Source: Micractinium sp. NFX-FRZ
Taxonomy: Eukaryota; Chlorophyta; Trebouxiophyceae; Chlorellales; Chlorellaceae
Length of the DNA: 64,000 nt
Direction: 5' to 3'
NCBI GenBank assembly: GCA_029339195.1
Contig: JAPTJF010000275.1
Location: forward strand, 1 to 64,000
Part shown: piece by piece, positions 21,536 to 32,600 of the stretch
Position numbering within the stretch: position 1 is the first letter of the stretch
Layout: every line of letters begins with the position of its first letter
Translations under genes and position numbers: made by a program
The notes under the pieces: model-generated
Told to the model about the DNA's origin: nothing
Seen by the model: the letters and a program-made list of their open reading frames with translations, nothing else
Database searches by the model: none

Positions 21536-24500
21536 GTCTGCAGGGTGTGCCTCGTCAGACGCCGCCCCCCTGGAGCGCACCCGTGGCCGCCGCGGCAGCA
21601 GCCGCAGAGGCAGAAGAGGCGGTTGCGGCAGCCACTGCCTCCATCTCAGCAGCAGCGGCAGCAGCAGCAGTTGCGGCGGCTGCAGTAGCCTCGCCTGCTG
21701 GCGCTGCACCGGCCGCTGAGGCGATTGCTGCCAAGCAAGCCGTGCTTGGGCTGCTGCAACCGGTGGGGAGCGAGGGTGCATGTGTGGACCCGCAGTCACC
21801 CAAGGCAGTCGGTGCAGCACCCTCACCAGCTGCCAATGGCGGTGCAGCCACCCGAGCGGGCCGCCGGCAGCAGCAGCTGAAGCAGGAGGAGGAGCAACAG
21901 GAGCAGCAGAGGAGGCAGCAGCTGACACGGCAGGAGCAAGAGCAGCAGGAGCAAGAGCAGCAGCAGCTGCTGCAGGATGAGCCAGCTGCAGTACAGGCAC
22001 CTGCGAAGGCTGCCCCGGCCAGCAGGGCTGAACAGCCGTCCGCAGCAGGCCGCAGCACCCGCAGGACAACGGGGCGCAGCCAGTCAGCTGCGGCGGTGGA
22101 GGCTGCTGCTGCTGCTGGCATAGGTGCTGGCAGCCAGCAACAATTGGAACAGCGGGCGCACCAGCAGGCACAGCAGCAGCCGGAGCAGCAGCAGCAGCAG
22201 GTGCAGGAGGAGCAGCAGCCGCAGGCATCTGCCAAGCCATCCGCTGCCAAGGCGGCAAGGAAGGCTTCTGAGACCGGCGGTGGCAGCAGCAACAACACAG
22301 TTGCAGGGCGCAAGCGCAGCGCTGCTGCTGCAGCAGCAGCAGCCAGTGCAGCCGACCTGCAGCAAGAGCAGCAACAGAAGCAGAAAGAGCGGCCTGCCAA
22401 GGCAGCCCGCAGCGCTGCCGCCAGGGGCAGTGCTGACAGCAGCCACAAGCCGCCAGCCCCTGCCTCAAGCCTGCACACGGCTGCAGGGGGGGGAGCGGTG
22501 GGGGTTGTGGAGCAGACACGCAGCGTGCGCAAGCGCATGCCGCCGCTGGCCTTCTGGGCTGGGGAGACCAAGGTAGGCCTGGGATCTTGTTGAGGGTGCA
22601 ACACGTTTCCAACCTCTTGCTGCTGCATGCTGCATGCATTCCGCTCTACAGGCCATTGACGAAGCTGCCAACGGGCAAGAATGAGCTCTAATCATGCCCA
22701 CTCACATTCCTCTGGGGTTTGCGTCTTCTCGGCTCTTTGCTGCCTCTCTGACCCCACTCCTCCCCTTCCTCCTTGCCCACTCACAGGTGATGGGGTACCT
22801 CACAGGTGTCCAGGCTGTGGTCAACCTCACTGGCTTGGCAGACCAGACTGGTGGCGGCCTCGGGGAGGGGCCGGCTGCCAAGCATGCTGCCGGCAAGCCC
22901 ACACCCGGCAAGCCTGTGGCCAGTAAACCCACCGCCAGCCAGCAGCCGACCTCCCCTAGCAAGCCTGCAGCAGCTAAGCCAGAGGCCAGCAAGCCAGCTG
23001 CCAGCAAGCCAGCGCCCTCAGCGGCAGGAGCTAGCAGAGCTGCCAAGGGAGCTGTGGCAACGGCAGGTGACAAGGCAGGCACAAGGGCAGCGCCGAAGGG
23101 TGCATCCAGCACTAAGCAGGCGGTAGCGGTGCCCGGCAAGCACCAAACCAAGGCGAAGCAGCCCACGCCAGCAGAGCCAGTTGCAGCAGCAGCACCAGCA
23201 GCCGGCAAGGCAGCCAAGAAGGCTGTCAAATCTGCAGCAGCAGCAGCAGCAGCAGTGCCACCGCCACCCAGCAAGAAGCGGCAGCAGCAGGCTGCTGCCA
23301 AGACGGCAGCGCCCAGGGGCGGCCTTGCCGCCATGGCAGCCGCTGCTGGCGCGCAAGCTGCAGCCGCCTCCGCCAAAGCGGCTGGTGCCGCAGCAGCGGT
23401 GGCGGGCGGCAAAGCTGCTGACATTTTGCAGCCAGATGCAGCAGCTACTACTGTGGGCGGCGCTGGCAAGCAGGCGGGCACAGCAGTAGTGCTGCAGGCA
23501 CCGGCGTCGCCAGGGCAGGTGCCACAGGGCCCTCTGCCAGAGGTGCCGGGGGTGCGCCCTGAGACAGTGCGCCGTATCGCTCAGCTGCCTCGGTCCAGCC
23601 GGCGCAAGTGTGGCGAGTGCAAAATCTGCAGTAACCCCAAGGTAGGCACCTCCCTGCGTCCCTGCTTTGCCCTCCCTTTCAGCTTCCGAGCACCCTCATG
23701 TCTTTGCTCCCTGGCCTGGGGCCTGGCGCACTCGCCTGCCTGTGTCCTGTGTGTGGGGGGATGTGTGAGGCTTAGCGCACCCCTGCCTGACTTTGCGTAC
23801 CCTCCGGCTGCATGTCACCGTGGAAAGCCTGCTGCCTTAGCACTGTTCATACAGGTTGCCGCTGATGCACCGTCTGCGCATGCTCTTGCCTGCTCTCGTC
23901 CCTGCAGTACAAGAAGAAGTGCCTGGTGGCTCAGGCCCTGGACGCCTTGTCAGACGAGCAGCTGAGCCTGCAGGGTGCAGCAGAGGGGCTGCAGCAGCTG
24001 GGCACGCCGCAGCGGCAGCAGCAGGCAGCAGCAGCAGCTGGCGGCAGCAAGCAGACCGAAGGCGGCGCTGCCGACCGGGCGCGGGCGGGCGCCCCACCGG
24101 CTGGCAAGGGTGGCAAGAGCGGCGTTGGGGGCAGCAAGAAGCGGGCTGCCCCCGAGCCTCCTGTTGCCGCTGGCGAAGCTGGTGCTGCTGAGCCGGGTGC
24201 TGCTATGGAGCCGCCTGCCAAACGGTGGCGTGGCCGACCTGGCAAGGACGGCCAGCCGGACCGCCAGCGGGATGCCCAGCAGCAGGACCAGGAGGCAGGT
24301 CCTTCCAAGCGGTCGCAGGGCCGGCCACGCAAGGATGGCCAGCCAGCACAGCAGCAGCAGGGGGCACAGCAGCGGGGGCCCCAGCGGCGAGGGGCACAAG
24401 AGGTGCCGGCGGGGGTGCAGCAGGAGGCGGAGGACGAGGACGAGGATGCGCACAGGTGGGATGTCTTGCCGGTGCTGGCTGCTAAAGCCTGTTGCTGCAG

Positions 24501-24774
24501 TCCGGCCCTGCTTTCGTGCGGCTCTATTGCGACATGGTGTGCCTGCACGCTGCCCAGCAAAGCTGATAGCAGGCCACTCCCTTTCTCTTGTGCCTGGCAC
24601 CGCACCTGCAGGCGACTGAGGCAGTTTCTGAAGCCGTGGCGACCGCGGGACCCCAAGCCCGCTGGCCGCAGCGCAGCTGCTGCCGCCGCCGCACCACCGC
24701 TGCTGCCGCTGCTACAGCAGCCGGCAGCGGATGAGGAGGATGGATCTGACCTGGATTGGGATGCAATTGACTAA
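19803..24774 (+). CDS. Large Gln-rich nuclear protein with CENP-C-like motif, half CXXC zinc finger and two AT-hooks
   Basis: Exons 19803-20372, 20602-22572, 22787-23641, 23908-24455 and 24612-24774 give about 1368 aa. Three sequence signals stand out in otherwise Gln/Ala/Lys-rich sequence. Residues 829-847, TRSVRKRMPPLAFWAGETK, match the CENP-C/KNL2 motif (R-S-x-R-x-R-x-x-P-L-x-[YF]-W-x-G-E) that binds CENP-A nucleosomes. The exon 3/4 junction encodes RKCGECKICSNPK-YKKKCL, a half CXXC finger of the CGxCxxC...KKxC type seen in algal and plant DNA-binding proteins. Two AT-hooks follow, RGRPGKDGQP and QGRPRKDGQP. The end is acidic (EEDGSDLDWDAID). Inference: a centromere or chromatin protein. 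No Mif2 cupin or SANTA domain is visible. The start is uncertain; no other Met precedes the conserved N-terminal part. Confidence 0.7.
21073..21535 (+). repeat. CAG-rich poly-Gln coding repeats
   Basis: Interrupted CAG runs encode poly-Gln tracts, the longest near 21499-21535. The antisense strand reads as long Leu/Ala-rich frames that are shadows. Confidence 0.85.
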
Positions 24775-24859
24775 GGCTGCACAGCTTGTCGAGTGGCAGG
24801 GTGCCCAGCAGGGACGGCTGGGCTGATGGTGGCGCAAGTTGTTTGGAACTGCAGCTTGC

Positions 24860-24864
24860 TGTAA
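24860..24864 (+). terminator. TGTAA poly(A) signal for CENP-C-like gene
   Basis: TGTAA lies about 86 bp after the TAA stop ending at 24774. Confidence 0.6.
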
Positions 24865-25367
24865 TTGCTGTTATCCATGGTCGCTGCCGTGAGGCTGCCC
24901 CCACCATGAGCCCTCAGTAGGCAGCACAGGATAGCAGCGTACCACTGTGCAGATGGTATTGGGGCAGATGCTACGGCAAGTGGGTTGCAGCGACAGCGGC
25001 AGAGGCGCCTGCGCCTAGCCTGCTGCGCCTCGCTGCGGTGGGAGCGGCGCCCTTGCCCCACTTTTTTGAAGCAAGTAGTTGGCGTGGTGTGAAAGAGTCG
25101 CCTGCACATTGGGCACCTTAGAACGGCGAAGGTGGCGGCAGCGGCGGCAGTGTGGGAGTCCAGCGGGCACCCCTGGACGGGGCTCGCTGAAATTGCTGGT
25201 GGCTCCCACTGACGCCCAGCACAGTGCAGTGCAGTGCAGAAAGATGAATCTGCAGCTGGCTGTCGGGTGCTAAGTGTTCAGATTTGCTGTGCGTGTTGGT
25301 GCCCAGCCCATTCAAGCCCTGCGGTGGGCATGCGCTCCCTTTGCGCGCTCCTTGCGCCACAAAATGC

Positions 25368-25372
25368 TTACA
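25368..25372 (-). terminator. TGTAA poly(A) signal for YdhR-like gene
   Basis: Minus-strand TGTAA lies about 186 bp beyond the stop at 25558. Confidence 0.5.
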
Positions 25373-25557
25373 GGAGTCCGCTCGCAGACACACACAAAAA
25401 AGCTTCCCAGCATTTGCACACTTTAATCTGTGTTGGTGCAAACAACAACCTCTAGTCGTGAGGCCGCCACCTTCACGTGCGATACACGCACAAGGGCTGG
25501 CTGAGGCAGGTTAATAGAAAGCTCTCGACTGAGTGCGCCGCACGCACAACGGCTGGC

Positions 25558-26058
25558 TCATGCGGGCGGGGGCGCGCTGGTCAGCGTGGCCAGGCCGATG
25601 GCCGACAGCTGTTCGTTCACATCAAACAGCTTGGCATGCACCTCGGGCGTGCCGGAAGACTTGAGGAAGTCGGTCAGCCAGGCCACATAGGCCTCTGCCG
25701 AGGGGCGGTCCTGAAACAGGTAGATGCCCCCCGCCTCCCCACGCTCCTGGCTGTCAATCCACACCTTCCAAATGAAGCCCGGCTTCTGTGCAATGGTGCG
25801 CGCCGTGTCGCGGTACGCCTCTGTCTGCGCGTCGCCCCAGGGGCCTGCACTGACAGGACAGCGGGCCGGTGGGCAGTGAGGCGGGTGCAACGGATGTGCC
25901 GTCTCGGCGGGTGTGTCCGCACCAACAGCATGGCAACCTACTGAGAGTGTTTTATGGTGCACTATACAGCACGCAACTGTTGTGGTGTGGCATAGTTGAT
26001 AGGCCCTGCGCTCACCGCTGGCAGGGAAGGGGAAGTTGACTTGGATGAGCACCGGCAT
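25558..26058 (-). CDS. YdhR-family putative monooxygenase
   Basis: Exons 26016-26058 and 25558-25844 give 109 aa, close to the ~100 aa of bacterial YdhR. The first exon encodes only MPVLIQVNFPFPAS. After the intron come GPWGDAQTEAYRDTA, PGFIWKVWIDS, the hallmark GEAGGIYLFQDRPSAEAYV, and VHAKLFDVNEQLS near the end, all typical of this dimeric ferredoxin-like fold. YdhR relatives are annotated as cofactor-light monooxygenases on thin experimental grounds, so the reaction is unknown. No targeting peptide is visible. The family is mostly bacterial, and an intron splits this copy; if transferred, it is well domesticated. Confidence 0.82.
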   Translation of the reverse strand: MPVLIQVNFPFPASGERRAYQLCHTTTVACCIVHHKTLSVGCHAVGADTPAETAHPLHPPHCPPARCPVSAGPWGDAQTEAYRDTARTIAQKPGFIWKVWIDSQERGEAGGIYLFQDRPSAEAYVAWLTDFLKSSGTPEVHAKLFDVNEQLSAIGLATLTSAPPPA

Positions 26059-26657
26059 GCTGCGCGCTGTGCCCTGCGCCAAAGGTGGGGGGGAGCAAGT
26101 GGAGGTTTGGAGAATAAGAAGTGGAGGTCTGCACGGGCTAGCCTAGCTCCCCAGGTCCTCCCGTTCAGTGTGGACCACTGAAAGTGAGGGGTGCACGGAC
26201 ATACCAGTGCTGGCGGTGCTGCCTTTGCCTTGGATCTTGCAGGCCAAACCCTTCGCACCCAGGCAACTAGAGCCAAAGCACGCACAAGCTGCGCGCGCCC
26301 ACAGGGCCCCTCGACTGGGGGGGCCACTGGCAGGCACCTGCCTGGCTGGTTGCCTCGTGCAGGCGTGCCGTGTTGGTGCCGTGTCACCACCGAGAGAAGA
26401 GAGTGCAGAATGGTGTTTTCAGGAGTTCTCCTAGGGTTTGGTACTGTCACGCTCTGAGCTGGCAGTGCCAGCACAACTGTTGCAGAACTTGGGAAAACAT
26501 CCTGCGCTGTTCCCTCACTGTATCCCCCTCCCAGATGCCCTCGACCACATGAACCTGCCTTTATCTAGCACTTCTCGTACTGCCAGCCGCGTCAGCGCTT
26601 GCTGAGTTGTTGTTACAGCGCCGCAGACCGGGCGGGGAGTAGCGGGCACCGTCACTG
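26059..26657. other. Intergenic region between YdhR-like and NRAP genes
   Basis: 600 bp hold the promoter and 5' UTR of the YdhR-like gene and the 3' UTR of NRAP. Minus-strand TGTAA at 26613-26617 lies 41 bp past the NRAP stop. No gene is seen. Confidence 0.5.
26613..26617 (-). terminator. TGTAA poly(A) signal for NRAP
   Basis: Minus-strand TGTAA lies 41 bp beyond the stop codon at 26658-26660. Confidence 0.6.
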
Positions 26658-29600
26658 TCACTGCAGCTGTATTGTGTCCACTAGTCCCGCTCCCAAGTGC
26701 AGCGCATCAGCCAGCACACCCACAACATCTGGCACAACCGCTGCCGCGCTCAGCCCGCCCTGCTGCTGCTTGCCGTTGGCGCCCGCACCGCCCTGCCGCC
26801 GTGCTGCAAGCTCCTCTGCTGGCTCCGCCTGCTCGCAGCCGACAGGGCACACTAGGTGTGCCTGCTCGGGACGCAGCGGCGCGGCGGCAAATGCTGCAGC
26901 CCGCCACTTGAGGGTCACTATGCTCCCCCCCACATAGTCTGCACAAACGACAGCAAGGTCCCCCAGCCGCCGCTGCAGCTGCTCGGTGTAGAGGGGCAGG
27001 GGGTCGAAGCCAACCAGCAGCTCGCGCCGCACAGCGTGGTGCCCGCGCGCCTGCAGCACGCCTGCGGGGGGGACAAGGGGAGCAGTCGGTCGGGCGGGGG
27101 TGGGGTGAGGCGCCAGGGGTGCAGGGTATGCTGATGCCCGGCCAGGCTTTCCCGCACAGCCGGAACGCACAGCAGGTGCACAGCAAGCAGGCAAGCACCA
27201 AGCGCAGAGCAGTGGACCGCAACTGGACAGCTGCAGCCTGCTAGCCAGCCCAGCCGGCTGGCCTGCTCACTTTGGGGGATGCCCTTGAGGATTGCTCGGC
27301 TGTGCTTGGCGCCTGCTGCCTCCGAAGCCGCGGCGGCAGCCAGCTGCGCCAGCTGCTCGTTGGCAGCCTGCAGCGCAGGGCCCAGCTGCCCTCGGGCGGG
27401 GGCGGGAGCCTGCTTGGCTCCAGCCTGGCCCAGCCGCAGGTCGTTGCCGGCATTGGGCAGTGCATCCGAGCGCAGCTTGATGAGGGCGTCATACTCTGGC
27501 AGGTCTCTGCTGAACACTGCCGCCGCTGCTGCCGCTGGGTCTGCCGCACCGCCAGGCTGGCCGCTGCCGCTGCCGCTGCCTAGAAGAAGCTGCTCCAGGG
27601 CTGCCGCAGAGCGCTGGGCCAGCACCGCGAGGCGGGGCAGGACCTGGGCGCTGGGGCGGCCCACGGTCCATGCGCCGCCTGCGAGGTCGCGGGGGATGGC
27701 GATGCAGAGGGCCGCGGGGGCGGCCCCCTGCTCCCGCCTCACGCTGTGCTGGCGCGCCACGGCGTCACGCTGTGCCGCGCTGAGCTCCGCATTTGGGTCC
27801 ACCACGAGGGGCTGCACGCGCCAGGGGTGCTCTGCCAGCAGCTGCAGGAAGCGGAGCAGGCCGGAGAGGCGGGAGCCGGGGACCGCGGCCGTGGCTGTGG
27901 CGCCGCCGGCGCCGCCGCTGCCGCCGCCGCCCTCGCCGCCCCTGCTGCTGCTGCCCGCTGTGAAGCAGTGTGCCATCAGCAGCTCCACCGCCTCCTCCCC
28001 CAAGTGAGGGCTCAGCAGGTGGGCGCCCACCCAGCGCTTGGCCAGCCGGACGGCCGGCTCAAATGCGGGGTTCTCTCCAGACACGCCTGAAGTGGGTGGG
28101 AAAGGAGGGGGACGCAGCGATTGAGGGAAGTGCGAGGTTAGCAAGCACGCAGCTGGCACGCCCGCCGCCATCCAGGAGCACATGGCTCACTCAGAGCAGC
28201 AGGCAGCGGCGCTGCCCTTGGTGCCCTCGCTTCCAACTGCATCGTTGCACCCACCAGAGATGGCGCCCTGGTGCCAGGCACGCAGCTGCACGTCCTCCTC
28301 TGCAAGCATGCGCTCCGCGCTGCCTGCAGGTCGAGGCGCGGGGTGGAAGGTGCCATGACGGGTGCAGGGGGGTATAGGTCAGGTGGAGGCGGGAGGCAAG
28401 GCCTGGTGGCCAACACAGACGTGTTTTGGGCCGGGAGCAGGGTGGCCAGGCATGGCAGGTAGACAAGCAGGCGGGCGCAGGACAGAAGAGGAGCAGTCAG
28501 GCAGGAGGAGGGGTGTACACCGCCCACAGAAAAAGAAGTTGCATGCCCTGACCAGGCTGTTCCCTGCCATCCTTCCGCAACTCACTCAGTTGCAGCGCCT
28601 TTTGCTGCATCGCGGCGTCGCGCTCCGTGTTGAGCAGCAGGCGGAAGGCAAAGCCGTCGGTCAGCACATCCACGCACTCCTCGCTGGCCTGAGGTGTGTG
28701 TGCGTGGAGAGGGGGCGAGAATGGGGAGGCAGCGCGGGTGGAGAGGCACGCTGGGCAAGCAGGACTGGGCGGCGGGAACGAGAGGAGTCAGCACAGGTGG
28801 AGAAGCACGCTGGGCACAGAGACAGCTCTGGTTGGCACGCCAGAGGGGCACACGTGCTGCGGTTGGCAGCATGCAGCGCAGAGCAGGGTTTGCTAGCCCA
28901 CAGGCGCGCAACGGTCCCTGGCTTGCAAGCAGCGCTCTGCTCCACTCTGCCTGCCTGCCCCGCCGCCTGCCCGCCCGCCCCACCTGCGCCTCCATGCCCA
29001 GCGTCTGCTGCAGAGTCGTCGCCAGCTGGCACCCCATGGCGGCCTTCATCTTTTGGAAGGCCTCGGGGCTGTCGGGCCACTTGCCTGCACAGCAGGGCAT
29101 AGCGTGGGAGCGCGGGAAAGCGCTCAGCGGGTGCATGCTGCCGGGCGAATGAGGGTGCAGAGGCAGCCCCGTGACCGCTGCCCAGCCAGGCGGCTTGCTC
29201 CCCATAGCACGATTTCCCACACCCGCCCCCTTGAAACTGAATTGTTAAAACAAAATGTTGTTGAATCGGCTTATTGTGCCACATCCAATGGAGTTTTAGT
29301 TCACGGTACAGTACAGGCACACACCTGAGCCCTCCAGCTGGCAGACGAGCTCCACTGGCTGCAGGCAGCGTGCCACGTGGTCGCTGGCCAAAGCGTCGCG
29401 CGGCGCCCCTGCCAGCAGGTGCGGCAGCGGCGGGAAGGCGGCGGTGTGGCGCAGCACGGGCGCCAGCGGCTGCACCGCCACCACACGCAGCGGCAGGGAG
29501 TCGGAGGCCAGGCTGCGCAGCCGCTTGCTGCAGGAGCGGGCGGGGATGAAAGACAAATGGAAAGAAGGGGCTGTGAGCAGACCTGCAAACTTAGTGCTGG

Positions 29601-32600
29601 GCCAAGTTGGCCCAAAAGCACCCAGGCCAGGACAGTCAAAAACGCACAAGAGCACGCTGCTCCCCGTCTGGTGCAGGGTAGACCGCCAGCAGCGAAGGCC
29701 CCTCCCTGGCTGGCCCATAACCCAGCCCACACTCCAGCACCGGTGTGCCGCTCACCCCAGGCGTTCCGCGGCGCCCTCGCACAGCCGTGCGGCCGCGAGG
29801 TCGGCGTCGGGCGTGCTGTGCTTGCGGCGCAGCGCGGCGTCCATGGCGCCAGCGTGGCAGGCCACCGAGGTGCCAGCTGGCAGGTGGCGCTGCAGGATGT
29901 ACGTGACCATGCTGCGGGCGGGGAGGGCAGAGAAAGGGGCGGGGTGAGACCGCTGACGGGAAGAAAATTGGTCAAAGTTTGAAAGGCAGATGTGCCCGCA
30001 AGGCTTGGATGCGACAGCCATTGACCGGCCCCAGCCCCTTCCCGCCTCCGCCATCACTCAACATCCAGCCACCCACCCCCGGCACCCACCGCTGCCGCCC
30101 CCTGCCCTCCCTCCCTCCCTCACCTGTCCACGATAAGGTGGCGCCCCGCTGCCCCCTCCTCCTCCCACACCACCGCCTCGGTGATGGCGCCGTCCTGGAA
30201 GCGCCGCAGCTCGGCTTTGTCGCCCCAGAAGGCGCGGTAGGCGCGGGCGGCGTCGGCCTTGTCGGCGGATGGGCCCTGGTCCAGCGTGCGCAGCGCGGCG
30301 GTGGGGTGCACCTGCCGGGGGATGGGGTGGGAGGGAGGGAGAGGGGGTGGGATTAGGTGGAGGAGAGCTGAAGGGTTGATGGAGGAGTGATGACAGGTGG
30401 AGGAGGGTTGGAGTAACGATGGATGGGGAGAGATGGGCAGGAAGGGCGAGTGGGCAGCAGGCGTGCACAGCTTGGCGCAGCGGCAGGGGTGCACAGCATG
30501 TGCTGGGCTGTGAGCGCATCTCAGTTAGCAGAAAGAGTTGACCTCATGGGGTAGGTTTGTTTCAGTAGAATTCACCAATGTTGTAAGCATCACTGATGCG
30601 CTCAGAAAAGGTGCAGGCGGTGCAACAAGGAGGCAGCAGCAGTGGGTGGGTGGATGGGCAGGGCGGCGGATGATGCAGGGCGCAGGGAGGTTGGCTCTTT
30701 GAGTCTCAGCAACAGAGTAGTTGACTTCACGGAGTTATGTTTGTGATCAGACAGAATTCACCAATTGTTGAGAGCATCACTGATCCAGAGCAAGGTGCGC
30801 AGCCCAGAGGGCATGCCAGCGGGAGGCTTGCGCGAGGGCGGTGCAGGGATGCATGCGGCGTGCGTGGGGTCTCAGCAACAGAGTAGTTGACTTCATGAAG
30901 TAAGGTTTGTGATCAGACAGAATTCACCAATTGTTGAGAGCATCACTGATCCCACGGCAGGGCAGGCGGGCGTGCAGGCAGCCGGAATGCGCCGGCATGT
31001 GCAAGCAGCAGGCAAGGAATCTCAGCAACAGAGTAGTTGACTTCATGGAGTTAGGTTTGTGATCAGACAGAATTCACCAATTGTTGAGAGCATCACTGAT
31101 TCCAGGGGGACGGGCGGGGCAGCAAGCGGGCGGGTGAGCGGGCACAGGCAGCACAGCATGCAGCAGCAGGCATCCAAGGGAGCAGCACTCTAGGCAAGCA
31201 AGCTGCACACACCCGCTTCCCTCCCTCACACTCCAACGCCCACACACCACAGAAACTACCGGCTCACCTGCACGCCCAGCAGCACAAACTCCTGTGCAGG
31301 CTGTGGCGCCCCCCGCTTGAGCGGCGCCTTGCCGCCCAGGCTGCCCGGCGGCAGCGTGCGGCGGAACGCGCGCACCAGGCGGGCGCGGGTGCCCAGAGCC
31401 TTGGTTGCCAGCGCCTCGACCCGCTGCTCTAGTGACCTGTGTAAGGGAGGCAGGCAGGTGGCGGCACGTTGGCAAGCCATGTAAAGCAGGGCGTCTCTGG
31501 TGTGAACGTCTGTGGAGGGGCAGCAGGCGTCACATGTGCAAAGGGCTGCCGTGCGGCAGGGGGACACCAGCATCAACAAGCAGCAACAAGCCGCCCCCTC
31601 CTGCACACGCATGCAAGCAGCTAGAGAGCGAGGCAGCAAAAATACGCGTGGCTTACCGCCAGGCAGGCTGGTCTCGCTGCAGGTCGCTGCCGCTGCCGCT
31701 GCTGCCCTTGCCTCCTGCCGCTGCTGCTCCTGCTGCTGCTGCTGCCGAAGGTGCCCGCACATGGAACCAATAGTCACAGAGCGCTGCCTGCCGGTTGCGC
31801 GCCATGAACACGGCATCAAATGCCTCTGGCGTGCCCGTGTTCAGCAGCTGCAGGCTGCGGGCGGCACAGGCGCGTGCCTGAGCCAGGGCAGCCTTGGACA
31901 CGGAGGCCGCCAGGTTGAGCCAGCCGCTAGAGTCCACAAACGTGACCTCAAATGCCCTGCGCCACGCCTTGCTGTCGGGCGGCATGCTGCTGCTGCTGCC
32001 GCTGCTGCTGTGCTCCTGCCGCTGCATGAAGAGGCCGCCGGTGAAGGTTTTGGGGGAGGAGAGGGCCACCAGGGCGGAGCGGGCGAGGTGCATGGCCGGC
32101 ATGGCGGCACCCTGCGGGGGAGGCGGTGGTGGGGCGGGGAGGGGCGGGGCGGCTCTGGGGTGAGCAGGCGGGATGGGGGGGAGCTGGGTGCCCTACGTAA
32201 GCAGCCGAGGTGCCATGTGCTTGAGCATACAAGGTGGCGTGTGCGTAGGCAGGCAAGGTGGCATGAGCGTGAGCAGGCGGAGTGCCAGGCGTGAAGCGGC
32301 ACTGTGAGCATGCAGTGGCAGCCGGCCAGAGCGCTGCTGGCCAGGGCATTGCCAGGCGGGGCGGGGGGGCTCAGAATTACCCAATCAGAGTGGAGTCGGA
32401 TCACGAGGAATCAGATTATCTTTGCGCATTCTGAAGTTCGTCCTTGCCCCCTGCCCGCCCTCGGCAGCCTCCAGGGCCTGATGCAGGCACCTTGGGGACC
32501 TCGAGTGTGGCCACCCCTTGTATATGCAAACACAGAAGCCACCCACCCCAAACTAATGTTTCGCACTGCCACCCCACTCACCGCCTGCCCGCTCTCCACC

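Larger units (their letters stand above)
24775..25557. other. Convergent intergenic region
   Basis: This is the spacer between the stops of the CENP-C-like gene (+) and the YdhR-like gene (-). It carries a TGTAA for each strand (24860-24864 plus; 25368-25372 minus). No gene is seen. Confidence 0.5.

Noticed and set aside
21113..22639. 508-aa open frame antisense to the Gln-rich exon
   Set aside because: It is the Leu/Ala shadow of CAG repeats. It has no motif, and the opposite strand has spliced exons with CENP-C-like and CXXC signals.
30741..30770. A fragment of 28S rRNA on the plus strand (acagaattcaccaa)
   Set aside because: Only the guide-length segment matches; the flanks do not. The match is the antisense of a guide, not an rRNA fragment.
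30515..31103. CRISPR-like or transposon-like direct repeats
   Set aside because: The spacing is intronic. The units carry C/D boxes, paired ends and rRNA complementarity, and there are no cas genes or transposon features. snoRNA explains them better.
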